This document shows positions 14,865-23,270 of a stretch of 25,927 nt of DNA, piece after piece. The DNA lies in NCBI GenBank assembly GCA_002898615.1, contig BEIB01000009.1, positions 1 through 25,927 on the forward strand. The letters are read 5' to 3'. This DNA comes from a bacterium HR25. GTDB lineage: Bacteria > Chloroflexota > Dehalococcoidia > SM23-28-2 > HRbin24. Within the stretch, counting starts at the first letter, position 1. Each line of letters begins with the position of its first letter. The position numbers and the translations under genes are program-made. The notes below the pieces were generated by a model. The model saw nothing but the letters and a program-made list of their open reading frames with translations, did no database searches and was not told the origin of the DNA.

Positions 14865-16697
14865 GTGAAGTATTACCTGATAGAGGCCACGACCCAGGTC
14901 CTCTACTCCGGCACAGCGGCCGAGAAGGCCGAAGAGCTCCGCCGTCTCCGCCAACTGCGCGACGCTTACCTCGACGGCCGACACGATAGCCCGCCCGTCC
15001 GCCCCTCCGTCCTTAACGCCTGGTCACGCTCACGCCTGGCCGGCGTAGACCCCGACAAGCGACAGATCGACGTCTTCCGCCGCCCCCGCCTGGAGGAGAG
15101 GCTGGTGCGGGCCGCCCTCCCCGTCGTCCGCCGGCTGGCCGACGCCGTCAGCGGCTGTCTGGCCGTGGTGGTGCTGGCCGATGGCCAGGGCGTCCTCGCC
15201 CACGTAGAGGGCGACCGCGCCGTGCGGCGCCTCTTGGAGCGAGTGCAGGCCCTGCCAGGGGCCGACGCCTCCGAGGAGGCCAGCGGCTCCAACGCCGTAG
15301 GCACCGCCATCGAGGAGGGGCGGGGGATCCAGCTCTGCGCCGCTGAGCATTACATCGAGGGCTTCCACACCTTCGCCTGCACGGCGATCCCCATCAAGGA
15401 CCCCATCACTGGTCGTATCCTGGCAGTCCTGGACGTCACCAGCCGCGCCGAGGACCTCTGTCCGGCGGCGCTGGAGCTGGTCCGGGAGGGGGCGCAGCAG
15501 ATCATGGAGAACCTGGTCCAGCAACTGGCCCGCCGCGAGCGGGCCCTCCTAGACCAGTACTGGCAGGCCCTCAAGCGGTCCCGCCGCGCTGGCATCATTG
15601 CCACCAACGGGGAGACCGTCATCGCCAGCCGGGAGGCCCTCAAGCTCGTCCACTCCGAGGACTATCCCCTCCTCTTCCTGCAGGCCGAGGAGGCGCTGCG
15701 ACAAGGCAGCACTATCGAGAGGCTGGTCACCCTCACGGACGGTCGCCCTGTGCGGCTGATGGCCCAGCCCAGCTACGACGGTGGCGAGTACGTGGGCACC
15801 CTCCTCCTCCTCCTCCGCTCCGTGGGCGGGACAGGGCGCACGGCCAGCCGCCCCCACCGCACCCCCGACCCCTTTGATCACCTGGTCGGGGTTAGCGACC
15901 CCTTCCGGCGCATGGTGGAGACGGCCCGCCAGCTGCTGGCCGAGAAGGGCCCCGTCTACATCTGGGGAGAGGCAGGCAGCGGCAAGCACGCCCTGGCCCA
16001 GGCCATGGCCGTGGCCCTGGGCGGCGGCCTCCAGAGCGTCGACTGCGCCTCCCTGCGCCCCGGCCAGCTCCGTTCCCAGCTCAGGGCATGGGCACGGGCC
16101 CACACTATCCTCCTGCGCCACGTCGACGCCGCCTCGCCCCGCCTGGGCCAGGCGCTGCTGGATCTGCTGGACCGGCTGGGGCCGCAGGCCCGGGTCATCG
16201 CCACCGGGCTGCGCCGCCCCTTCGGCGCCCACAAAGAGGGGCCGCTGCCCCGGCTCCTGCGCCGGCTCGCTGCCTTCACCATCGAGGTGCCGCCCCTGAG
16301 GGAGCGCCGGGAGGATATACCCCTCCTGGCCCAGGCCTTCCTGCGCTGCCGCGGCCTCAACTCCTACCTCTCCCTGGAAGTGGCCCAGGCCCTCACCCGC
16401 TACGACTGGCCAGGCAACGTCGCCCAGCTAGAGAGCGTCATCCTCAGCGCCGCCGCCGCGGCGCGGGGGAGGGACATCACCCTGGCCGACCTCCCCCCCG
16501 ATATCGTCCACGCCTACCGGGCGCCGCGCCTCTCCCGCTGGGAGGAGGTGGAGCTGGAGGCGCTGCGCCAGGCTCTCCTCCAGACCCGGGGCAACCGTTC
16601 CCGCGCCGCCGAACTCCTAGGCATCAGCCGCGTCACCATCTACCGCCGCCTGAAGCAGTGCCAGCGGCTGGGCATAGACCTGGGCCTGCACGTGTGA
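14865..16697 (+). CDS. AcoR-like regulator: GAF, degenerate AAA+ domain, Fis-type HTH, no GAFTGA loop
   Basis: The 610-residue protein has the layout of AcoR-type bacterial enhancer-binding proteins. The N-terminal part (RPSVLNAWSRSRLAGVDP near 46-63) and the GAF region (about 85-215, with SGSNAVGTAIEEGR and FHTFACTAIPI) are typical. The AAA+ part starts with Walker A GEAGSGKH (368-375). After VDCASLRPGQLRSQL the sequence goes directly to ARAHTILLRHVD, so the roughly 25-residue segment bearing GAFTGA is absent and the usual Walker B LFLDE is ILLRHVD. PPLRERREDIPLL and WPGNV remain. The C-terminus (EALRQALLQTRGNRSRAAELLGISRVTIYRRLK) is a Fis-like HTH. It therefore probably acts without sigma54. 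The start is GTG 14865, overlapped by an ATGTGA. The likely targets are the genes downstream. Confidence 0.88.
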   Translation: MKYYLIEATTQVLYSGTAAEKAEELRRLRQLRDAYLDGRHDSPPVRPSVLNAWSRSRLAGVDPDKRQIDVFRRPRLEERLVRAALPVVRRLADAVSGCLAVVVLADGQGVLAHVEGDRAVRRLLERVQALPGADASEEASGSNAVGTAIEEGRGIQLCAAEHYIEGFHTFACTAIPIKDPITGRILAVLDVTSRAEDLCPAALELVREGAQQIMENLVQQLARRERALLDQYWQALKRSRRAGIIATNGETVIASREALKLVHSEDYPLLFLQAEEALRQGSTIERLVTLTDGRPVRLMAQPSYDGGEYVGTLLLLLRSVGGTGRTASRPHRTPDPFDHLVGVSDPFRRMVETARQLLAEKGPVYIWGEAGSGKHALAQAMAVALGGGLQSVDCASLRPGQLRSQLRAWARAHTILLRHVDAASPRLGQALLDLLDRLGPQARVIATGLRRPFGAHKEGPLPRLLRRLAAFTIEVPPLRERREDIPLLAQAFLRCRGLNSYLSLEVAQALTRYDWPGNVAQLESVILSAAAAARGRDITLADLPPDIVHAYRAPRLSRWEEVELEALRQALLQTRGNRSRAAELLGISRVTIYRRLKQCQRLGIDLGLHV

Positions 16698-17026
16698 GCC
16701 TCACACTCACCAAAACTGTTCAAAAATGAAATGCTCCTGCCCCCGCCCGTCCCCTACACTTTGGGACACTGACCATAACTGATAGAGAGCAGGGCAGATC
16801 GACGTCGACCTGATGCTGCAGACCATCCTCAGGGCCGGGGCCGCCCTCACTGGCCCCCGGGCCTGTCCCCTCGTCATTCCTGACCCGGCCGTAGCGGCCG
16901 CATCGGTAAGACGCCGCCGACCTTCGGCTACCCAACCAGCAGGAGGTGAGAGAGAAGAGACGTCCGGACATGGCCCCTCGGAGACTGCCGACGCTCGCAC
17001 CAGGACAGGTCAGTGGAGGTGATGGA
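16698..17026. other. Intergenic region before the second LLM oxidoreductase
   Basis: This 329-base stretch should hold the promoter of the catabolic genes. It contains an inverted repeat GTCCC-N9-GGGAC (16749-16767) around TACACT (16755-16760), the same minus-10 hexamer as lexA, but without a matching minus-35. A GC-rich hairpin is at about 16832-16868, and a second, GGCCG-TAG-CGGCC, is just after 16890. TTCA-AAAA-TGAA lies at about 16719-16730. I see no sigma54 minus-24/minus-12 pair. Confidence 0.4.
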
Positions 17027-18289
17027 ATGAAGTTTCTGATCCTGGCCCTCCCCACGGTGCCCGGCACGCTCGAGGAGAGGGAGCGGCTCCGCCCCATCGG
17101 CCGCAACACGGAACGCTACCAGCAGATGCTGGAGGAGCTGCGCAAGCTCGTCACCATAGCCGATGAGATCGGCATTGATGTCTTCGCCACCACGGAGCAC
17201 CACTTCCACTCGGAGGGCTACGAGTGCTCGGTGGCGCCCCTCCTCCTGTATACCGACCTGGCGGCCCGCACCAAGCGCATCAAGTTCGCCCCCTTGGGGC
17301 TCGTCCTGCCGTCCTGGGACCCCATCCGCTGCGCCGAGGAGTTGGCCGTATTCGACCAGCTCACCAAGGGGCGCCTCTACGCCGGCTTCGCCCGCGGCTA
17401 CCAGGACCGCTGGGTGAACGTCCTGGGCCAGCAGTACCACGTCACCGGCGCGCCCATGGACGGCTCCTACATAGACAACCACAACCGCAAGGTCTACGAA
17501 GAGGTCTTCGAGATCATCCTGAGGGCCTGGACCCAGGAGACCCTGGAGTACGACGGCACCTACTACAAGGTTCCCTTCCCCTATGAAGAGGGGATCCGCC
17601 GCTGGCCGCCAGCGGAGTGGACCCGCAAGTACGGCGCCCCCGGCGAGATCGACGAGGAAGGGGTCATCCGCCGCATCTGCGTGGTGCCCAAGCCCTACCA
17701 GGAGCCACACCCGCCCCTCTTCCAGCCCTTCTCCGTGAGCGAAGCCACCATCCGCTTCACGGCCCGCATGGGCATCGTCCCCTGGATACTGGTCTCCTAT
17801 CCGCCGGACTTCACCAACCTCTGCCGCGTCTACCAGTCGGTGGCGGCGGAGCACGGGCGGCCCGGCCTGAAGCTGGGAGAGTCTGTGGGCGCCTTTCGCA
17901 CCTTCCATTTCGGTGAGACGGAGGAGGAGGCCGTCCGACTCCTGGAGCAGACCAACTACTTCGGCTTCAAGGTCTACTTCTCGGGCTTCGGCTTCTGGGA
18001 GGCCTTCCGCTTCCCCGAGGACGACGAGAAGTACCCCCGCACCCCCACCTACACCCCGCTGCCGCCCGAGGAGTGGACGCTGGAGCGTATGCGTAAGGCC
18101 AAGTATGCCCTGTGCGGCACCCCGGATCAGGTGAAGCGGGAGGTGGAGGCCCTGGCCACCATCTATGGCAACGACGGCGAACTGGAGTGGCTGGGCTGGT
18201 ACATAGACCAGGGGATCATGCCCTGGGACGAGGTGGAGCGGCAGCTGGAGTACTTCGCCAAGCACATCGTAGAGAACTTCAAGGGCTAG
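17027..18289 (+). CDS. LLM-class flavin-dependent monooxygenase
   Basis: The 420-residue protein begins MKFLILALPT and shows TTEHHFHSEGYECSVAPLLLYTDLAARTKRIKFAPLGLVLPSWDPIRCAEELAVFDQLTKGRLYAGFARGYQ, the core of bacterial luciferase-like flavin monooxygenases. It is longer than the 1463-2431 enzyme and has inserted blocks (VPFPYEEGIRRWPPAEWTRK and YFSGFGFWEAFRFPEDDEKYP) that should shape a distinct pocket. Such enzymes oxidise organic substrates with reduced FMN and oxygen. A GGAGGTG site is five bases upstream of ATG 17027; a longer open frame starts at GTG 16946 but has no family match. It follows the AcoR-like regulator and precedes an esterase and the Liv transporter. The substrate is unknown, and no separate flavin reductase is seen here. 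Confidence 0.88.
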   Translation: MKFLILALPTVPGTLEERERLRPIGRNTERYQQMLEELRKLVTIADEIGIDVFATTEHHFHSEGYECSVAPLLLYTDLAARTKRIKFAPLGLVLPSWDPIRCAEELAVFDQLTKGRLYAGFARGYQDRWVNVLGQQYHVTGAPMDGSYIDNHNRKVYEEVFEIILRAWTQETLEYDGTYYKVPFPYEEGIRRWPPAEWTRKYGAPGEIDEEGVIRRICVVPKPYQEPHPPLFQPFSVSEATIRFTARMGIVPWILVSYPPDFTNLCRVYQSVAAEHGRPGLKLGESVGAFRTFHFGETEEEAVRLLEQTNYFGFKVYFSGFGFWEAFRFPEDDEKYPRTPTYTPLPPEEWTLERMRKAKYALCGTPDQVKREVEALATIYGNDGELEWLGWYIDQGIMPWDEVERQLEYFAKHIVENFKG

Positions 18290-18674
18290 GAGGCTCGGGG
18301 GATGGGGCGGCAAGCGTGCTGCTCGGGGGCGGCTGGGGGGTGAGCGCCCCGTCCCCCTCCACGAATCCCGGCAGAGGTGCCATAATACGCACGTCAAGGG
18401 GGATACAACGCGGGGCGGGTGAGAGTCGTCAGGCCCACGGGCAACCGGGGGACCGGGGCGCAGGCGAAGGGCCGATGCAGGGCCTGCGGGACGGCAGCGC
18501 TTCACGGCCTCCGCCAGCGGCCCCGTCCAGGCAGCGGTGCCGGGCCGGAGACAGCCGCCCTGCGACCGAGCGCCGGGAGGAAGACGACTGAAGGAGGGAG
18601 AACGGAGGAGGAAAGCCCTGCCCTGACCGAGAGAGGACTGCCGCAACAGCACGGGTAACCTGAAGGGGGAAGCC
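18290..18674. other. Long leader or intergenic region before the esterase
   Basis: This is 385 bases with no coding evidence. CATAATAC (18381-18388) looks like a minus-10 element, but no good minus-35 lies 17 bases upstream. From there to the esterase start would be a leader of nearly 290 bases rich in G and purines. I looked for TPP, cobalamin, SAM, guanidine, RNase P, tmRNA and SRP signatures and did not find any. AAGGGGGA precedes the esterase ATG. Confidence 0.35.
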
Positions 18675-19574
18675 ATGCCGAGCGCAGAACTCGAGAAGGC
18701 GATGCAGATCTGGCGGGAGACGGGGGCGGCCCTGGGGCAGAAGACCTACCTGTGGGAGATGCGCTTCGGGTTCGAAGAGATGTGGGCCCGCTTCTCCAGG
18801 CCGCCCCAGGACGTCAAGTACGAGCCGGTGGGGGCGGGCGGTGTCCGCGCCGAATGGGTGGTGCCCCAGGAGGTCAGCGATGACCGCACCATCCTCTATC
18901 TGCACGGGGGAGGCTATGTCCTCTGCTCCCCCCATACCCACCGGGAGATGGTAGCCCACCTGGCCAAGGCGGCCAGGGCCCGCGCCCTGCTCATCGACTA
19001 CCGACTGGCCCCGGAGCATCCCTTCCCGGCGGCGGTGGAGGACTCCCTGGCTGCCTACCGCTGGCTGCTGGGGCAAGGGGTGCGGCCCCAGCGCATCGCC
19101 ATAGCTGGCGATTCGGCAGGCGGGGGCCTGACGGTGGCCACCCTGGTGGGTCTGCGCTACACGGGGCAGCCCCTGCCAGCGGCCGGCGTCTGCTTCTCCC
19201 CCTGGACGGACCTGGCCTGCACCGGCGAGACCCTCACCACCAAGGCCCAGGAAGACCCCATCGTCCAGAAGCCACTGGTGGAGCAACTGGCCCAGATGTA
19301 CCTGGCGGGGGCGGACCCCAAGGCACCCCTCGCCTCCCCCCTCTACGCCGACCTGACGGGCCTGCCTCCCCTCCTGGTCCAGGTGGGGACGGCGGAGACC
19401 CTCCTGGACGACTCCACCCGCCTGGTGGAGCGGGCCAGAAGGGCCGAGGTGGACGTCACGCTGGAGGTGTGGGAGGGTATGCCCCACGTCTGGCACTTCT
19501 TCGTCTCCTTCCTGCCCGAGGCCCAGCAGGCTGTCCAGAAAGCGGGGGAGTTCATCCAGCGCCACACCGCCTGA
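18675..19574 (+). CDS. Alpha/beta hydrolase, HSL-type esterase
   Basis: The 299-residue enzyme has the hormone-sensitive-lipase-family oxyanion motif LHGGGY (76-81), the nucleophile elbow GDSAGGG with Ser147, DYRLAPEHPFPAA, an acid near Asp245 in TLLDDS, and His271 in EGMPHVWH. It would hydrolyse short-chain esters or related carboxylic bonds in the cytoplasm, since no signal peptide is seen. The extra 40 residues at the N-terminus fit a cap region. Next to the LLM monooxygenase and the importer, it may act after a Baeyer-Villiger-like oxidation or remove an ester from an imported compound. This pairing is inferred. A strong hairpin follows the stop. Confidence 0.92.
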   Translation: MPSAELEKAMQIWRETGAALGQKTYLWEMRFGFEEMWARFSRPPQDVKYEPVGAGGVRAEWVVPQEVSDDRTILYLHGGGYVLCSPHTHREMVAHLAKAARARALLIDYRLAPEHPFPAAVEDSLAAYRWLLGQGVRPQRIAIAGDSAGGGLTVATLVGLRYTGQPLPAAGVCFSPWTDLACTGETLTTKAQEDPIVQKPLVEQLAQMYLAGADPKAPLASPLYADLTGLPPLLVQVGTAETLLDDSTRLVERARRAEVDVTLEVWEGMPHVWHFFVSFLPEAQQAVQKAGEFIQRHTA

Positions 19575-19601
19575 GGAGACTACAGGCCGTACCCAGCGCC
19601 G

Positions 19602-19637
19602 GGGCCGGCCCACCGCTGCGTGGCGGTGGGCCGGCCC
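19602..19637 (+). terminator. Strong hairpin after the esterase gene
   Basis: GGGCCGGCCCACCGC (19602-19616) pairs perfectly with 19623-19637 around a six-base loop. This 15-base-pair stem is followed by TTCTCGCG, so it lacks a clean T tract. It most likely ends or insulates the esterase transcript from the transporter operon. Confidence 0.6.
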
Positions 19638-19699
19638 TTCTCGCGCGCCCCGCAGTCTTACAGGACGGTAGCCCTCCAGCGCCGCCGCGCGGCAGTCGA

Positions 19700-19901
19700 G
19701 CCCTTTCTTAATCATTCATTAATTTTGTCCGACCCTCAGAAGACAGAATTCAGGAGCTGAAGGGACGATTGAGGACTCATAACTCGCACAAACAGCGGTA
19801 ACAGCCCCTTGGAGCTCTTGACAGTAGCTACACTTATATGCAAAAAATTTTACACCAATATCGAAGATATACTGGCAATAATTCAGCGGAGAGGTAAGGC
19901 T
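19700..19901 (+). promoter_or_regulatory. AT-rich control region of the Liv-type transporter
   Basis: This is the most AT-rich non-coding stretch in the window and precedes the binding-protein gene. It holds an inverted repeat TTAAT-CATTC-ATTAA (19708-19722), a perfect TTGACA (19818-19823), TATATG (19835-19840) and TATACT (19868-19873). The TTGACA is only 11 bases from TATATG, so no single promoter is convincing, but transcription starting here is very likely. GGAGAGGTAAGG is the ribosome site before ATG 19902. Confidence 0.4.
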
Positions 19902-21233
19902 ATGCTGCTGAAGCGGTTCTTTCGGGTGTTGGGGCTCGCTATCGTCATCTCGCTCCTCGGTGGCATCGCCTGCGGCGGCGGCGGCGAGGAGGGGACTCCA
20001 GGGGCGCCAGGGGGGCGGGTCCAGGGCGCCCCTGCCGAGCTGCGGATCGGCGTCGTCACACTTCTCTCCGGGCCCGCTTCCGGCCCCTTCGGCATCCCCG
20101 CCAGGAACGCCGTCGAGGTATGGGTGGACAAGATCAACCGTGAGGGAGGGATAGGCGGTGCCAGGATCGTCCCCGTCATCACCGACGAGGCGGGGGCGGC
20201 CGACCGCGTGGTGGCCGAGTTCCGCCGCCTCGTCCTGGACGAGCGGGTAGACGCCGTCATAGGCTACATCTCCAGCACCAACTGCCTCGCCGTGGCGCCG
20301 GTGGCGGAGGAGCTCCAGGTTCTCACCGTCCTGGCCGACTGCGGCACCGCCCGCGTCTTTGAGGAGGCCCGTTACAAGCACGTCTTCCGCACCCACGCCC
20401 ACACCGTCATAGACGGCGTGGGGGCGGCCCGCTACGTCCTGGACCTGAAGCCGGACCTGCGGACCGTCGCCGGCATCAACCAGGACTACGCCTGGGGCAG
20501 GGACTCCTGGGAGGTCTTCATACGCGCCCTGCGCCAGCTGAAGCCAGACGTCCAGGTGGTGGACGAGCTGTGGACCAGACTCTTCGCCGGTGAGTTCTCG
20601 GCCGAGATCTCCAAGCTCCAGGCCAGCCGCCCAGACGTGATCTTCAACAGCTTCTGGGGCGGCGACCTCATCACCTTCTTCCAGCAGGCCGAGGCCAGAG
20701 GTCTCACCAGGCAGAGCCTCATAGTGCTGAACAACACCGGCACCGCTGACCTGGCCGATGTGCCGGAGGGTGTCGCCATCGGCTCCCGGGGCCCGCACGG
20801 TATCGTCACGCCCGACATGGCGGACAACCCCCTGCGCCGCGAGTTCATCGAGCTCTACAAGCAGCGCTTCGGCCTCGCCCCCAACGACTACATCCCCCAC
20901 GGCGCCTACCATTTTGTGCAAGCCCTCCAGGGCCTGAAGGCCGCTTACGAGAAGGCCATTGAGCAGGTGGACCGCTGGCCCACCAAGGACGAGGTCATCA
21001 AGGCCTTCGAGTACCTGGAGTTCGACTCCCCCAGCGGCCGCATCCGCATGGCGATAGGCGGCGGTCACCAGGCCGTGGAGCCGGTCACCTACGCCGTCGT
21101 CAGGATGGACCAGCGACTGGGAGTCAAGAACTTCACCAATGTGAAGTCCTACCGTGCCGAGTGCGTGAACCCGCCGGACGGGGTGAAGACCCTGGAGTGG
21201 ATAGACCGGGGCTTCCCCGGCGCCCGCTGCTGA
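19902..21233 (+). CDS. Periplasmic-type branched-chain amino acid binding protein (LivK-like lipoprotein)
   Basis: The 443-residue protein begins MLLKRFFRVLGLAIVISLL and reaches LGGIAC (Cys24), a lipoprotein-type cleavage site with Gly at minus-3, then a Gly-rich linker. The mature part (IGVVTLLSGPASGPFGIPARNAVEVWVDKINREGGIGG, VDAVIGYISSTNCLAVAPVAEE, FRTHAHTVIDGVGAARYVLD, FNSFWGGDLITFFQQAEARG, NDYIPHGAYHFVQALQGLK) is a type I solute-binding fold of the Leu/Ile/Val family. Members bind amino acids, amides, urea or aromatic and short carboxylic acids. It heads the five-gene importer operon. The start was chosen at ATG 19902 because of the signal peptide and ribosome site, though the frame opens at GTG/TTG codons upstream. 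Confidence 0.9.
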   Translation: MLLKRFFRVLGLAIVISLLGGIACGGGGEEGTPGAPGGRVQGAPAELRIGVVTLLSGPASGPFGIPARNAVEVWVDKINREGGIGGARIVPVITDEAGAADRVVAEFRRLVLDERVDAVIGYISSTNCLAVAPVAEELQVLTVLADCGTARVFEEARYKHVFRTHAHTVIDGVGAARYVLDLKPDLRTVAGINQDYAWGRDSWEVFIRALRQLKPDVQVVDELWTRLFAGEFSAEISKLQASRPDVIFNSFWGGDLITFFQQAEARGLTRQSLIVLNNTGTADLADVPEGVAIGSRGPHGIVTPDMADNPLRREFIELYKQRFGLAPNDYIPHGAYHFVQALQGLKAAYEKAIEQVDRWPTKDEVIKAFEYLEFDSPSGRIRMAIGGGHQAVEPVTYAVVRMDQRLGVKNFTNVKSYRAECVNPPDGVKTLEWIDRGFPGARC

Positions 21234-21319
21234 TGGCCTGGCAGGCGGGCGAAAGGCCGGGGGCCGCTGCCGGCAGGGACGGGGACGCCTGGCGAAGGCG
21301 GTAGTGCAGGTAGACGGAA

Positions 21320-22216
21320 GTGGGGACGCTTATCGCCATCTTGCTGGACGGGGCGATATACACCTCCTGGCTGTTCCTCGTCTCGGCCGGGCTGGCCTTC
21401 ACCTACGGGGTCGTACGCATACTGAACGTAGCCCACGGCAGCTTCTACGCCCTGGGCGGTTACATGGCGGCCTACCTAGTCCTCCACTACCTGGCCACGG
21501 GAGCGCCCCAGGCCCTGAGCTATCTGGTACTGTTGGGGGCCGCCCTCATCATCGGCCTTCTGGCGGGGCCCCTCATCGAAAGGGGTTTCCTCACCCGCGT
21601 CTACGGCAAGGAGGAAGCCATCCAGCTCATCCTCACCTTCTCCATCTTCCTCATCTTTGAGGACGTAGTGAAGCTGGCCTGGGGCGTCCAGCCCCTCTTC
21701 GCCGACGCCCCCTACTCCTTCCTGGGGCTGGTGCGCATCGGCTCCGTAAACTACGCCTGGTACTCCTTCCTGCTGGTGGGCCTGGCACTGATAGTGGCAG
21801 TGGCCCTCTGGACGCTGGTCAAGGGGACGCGGTTCGGGAAGGTGCTGGCGGCCGTGATCGAGGACAGGGAGATCAGCCTGGCCCTCGGGGCCAACGTCCC
21901 CCGCATCTACACCGTGGCCTTCACCATGGGAGCGATATTCGCCGCCCTGGGAGGGGCCTTCACCGCCCCCATGGTCTCCCTGGTGCCGGGCATCGGCGCC
22001 GAGATCGTCGTCCTCTCCTTCGCTGTGGTGGCCATCGGCGGCCTGGGCAGCATAGAGGGTGCCGCCCTGGGCTCCCTCCTGGTGGGGCTGGCCAGGGCGA
22101 CCGCCGTCCAGCTCTTCCCGGAGCTGGACCTGTTCGTCATCTACCTCATCATGGTGGCGGTCCTCCTGTTGCGGCCCCAGGGGCTGTTCGGCCGCGTGGA
22201 GGTACGGAGGATCTGA
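21320..22216 (+). CDS. Branched-chain amino acid-type ABC transporter permease (LivH-like)
   Basis: The 298-residue membrane protein has about eight hydrophobic segments and the LivH pattern: YGVVRILNVAHGSFYALGGY early, AAVIEDREISLALGANV as the cytoplasmic coupling loop, then GAIFAALGGAFTAP, VLSFAVVAIGGLGSIEGAALGSLLVGLA and VLLLRPQGLFGR at the end. It forms one half of the membrane channel. The start is GTG 21320, placing it 86 bases after the binding-protein gene with no clear terminator between them. It is followed by livM after one base. Confidence 0.92.
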   Translation: MGTLIAILLDGAIYTSWLFLVSAGLAFTYGVVRILNVAHGSFYALGGYMAAYLVLHYLATGAPQALSYLVLLGAALIIGLLAGPLIERGFLTRVYGKEEAIQLILTFSIFLIFEDVVKLAWGVQPLFADAPYSFLGLVRIGSVNYAWYSFLLVGLALIVAVALWTLVKGTRFGKVLAAVIEDREISLALGANVPRIYTVAFTMGAIFAALGGAFTAPMVSLVPGIGAEIVVLSFAVVAIGGLGSIEGAALGSLLVGLARATAVQLFPELDLFVIYLIMVAVLLLRPQGLFGRVEVRRI

Positions 22217-22217
22217 T

Positions 22218-23270
22218 ATGAAGCTGACAGTGCCCTTCGCCTCCCTGGCCGAGAGGGCGCTCCGCGGGGAGAGAGTCCAGAGCCTGGTAGAGGCCCTGAC
22301 GTCCCGTGGCCCCCTCATCCTCATCGCCCTGGCCTTCCTGTTCTTCATCGTGGCCCCTCACGTCCTGCCGCGATGGAGCGTCTATCTCATGACCATCGCC
22401 TGGGCCAAGAGCCTGGCGGTGGTAGGAGTGGTGCTGCTCCTGCGAGGAGGGCTCCTCACCTTCGGCATGGCCCTCTTCTACGCCACGGGCGCCTATACGG
22501 CTGGCTTCGCCGTCAAGCATCTGGGCGTCCATGAGGCGCTGCTGCTCCTGGTCTTCGCCGTGGTGACCGGTGTCGGGATGAGCGCCCTTCTGGGGCTGCT
22601 GCTGGCCCGCTACCGGGACGTCTACTTCGCCCTCCTCAACCTGGCCTTCTCCATGGTTCTCTACTCGCTCCTGCTGAAGTTCTACTGGATCACCTCCGGC
22701 ACCGATGGCCTGGGCCTGCCGACCCCCACCATCGCCGGGGTCAGGCCGCCGGTGGACACCCTGAGGCAGGCGCTGTACTACCTGACCTTCGGCCTGGCGG
22801 TGGTTCTCCTCTACGGCGCCTACCGCTTCGCCGCCTCCCCCCTGGGCTACACCCTGAGGGCCTTGAGGGACAACGAGGTGCGAGTGGAGTACATGGGGGC
22901 ATCCGTCTGGCGGACGATCTACGTCTCGTACATCATCGCTGGCGTGCTGGGCAGCATCAGCGGCGCTCTGGTAGCCTTCTCCGTGGGGCACATAGTCCCC
23001 GACTTCGCCTACTGGACTCAGTCAGGGGAGTTCGTCTTCGTCGCCCTGCTGGGAGGAGTGGGGAGCCTGCTGGCACCGGTAGCCGGCTCCCTGGCCTTCG
23101 AGTTCATCCGCAATTACGCCTTCAAGTTCTCCCCCAACACCTGGCAGATGACGCTGGGGCTCGTCCTGCTGGTGATAATCTTCCTGCTTCCAGGAGGGCT
23201 ATGGAGCGTCACGGAGACTCTGGGCAGACGCTGGGGTCGCTGGGCTACGTCCTTGAGACGGTCGGCCTGA
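22218..23270 (+). CDS. Branched-chain amino acid-type ABC transporter permease (LivM-like)
   Basis: The 350-residue permease has a cytoplasmic N-terminus of about 35 residues, then about nine membrane segments. LivM marks are GGLLTFGMALFYATGAYTAG, DVYFALLNLAFSMVLYSLLLKFYWITSGTDGLGLP, RALRDNEVRVEYMGASV (coupling helix) and GEFVFVALLGGVGSLLAPVAGS. It would form the other half of the channel with LivH. ATG 22218 has GGAGGATC upstream. It overlaps livG by 70 bases, so the final 23 codons are read in a second frame too. This is longer than the usual 4- or 8-base overlap. Confidence 0.92.
   Translation: MKLTVPFASLAERALRGERVQSLVEALTSRGPLILIALAFLFFIVAPHVLPRWSVYLMTIAWAKSLAVVGVVLLLRGGLLTFGMALFYATGAYTAGFAVKHLGVHEALLLLVFAVVTGVGMSALLGLLLARYRDVYFALLNLAFSMVLYSLLLKFYWITSGTDGLGLPTPTIAGVRPPVDTLRQALYYLTFGLAVVLLYGAYRFAASPLGYTLRALRDNEVRVEYMGASVWRTIYVSYIIAGVLGSISGALVAFSVGHIVPDFAYWTQSGEFVFVALLGGVGSLLAPVAGSLAFEFIRNYAFKFSPNTWQMTLGLVLLVIIFLLPGGLWSVTETLGRRWGRWATSLRRSA

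Noticed and set aside
16698..17026. A sigma54 promoter before the LLM monooxygenase, as an AcoR-type regulator might suggest
   Set aside because: No GG-N10-GC minus-24/minus-12 pair with correct flanks was found, and the regulator lacks the sigma54-contact loop.
18290..18674. TPP or cobalamin riboswitch, or RNase P RNA
   Set aside because: Short GGGTGAGAG and GGAGGAAAG strings recall such RNAs, but the other conserved elements are absent.
16928..18676. A 582-codon minus-strand open frame opposite the LLM monooxygenase
   Set aside because: The plus strand carries a clear LLM family protein; the minus frame shows no motif and crosses intergenic sequence.
19818..19840. A standard promoter from TTGACA to TATATG before the LivK-like gene
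   Set aside because: The spacer is only 11 bases. The elements are kept as part of a control region, not as one promoter.
19719..21068. A 449-codon minus-strand open frame opposite the LivK-like gene
   Set aside because: It is antisense to a well-recognised lipoprotein and has no family features.
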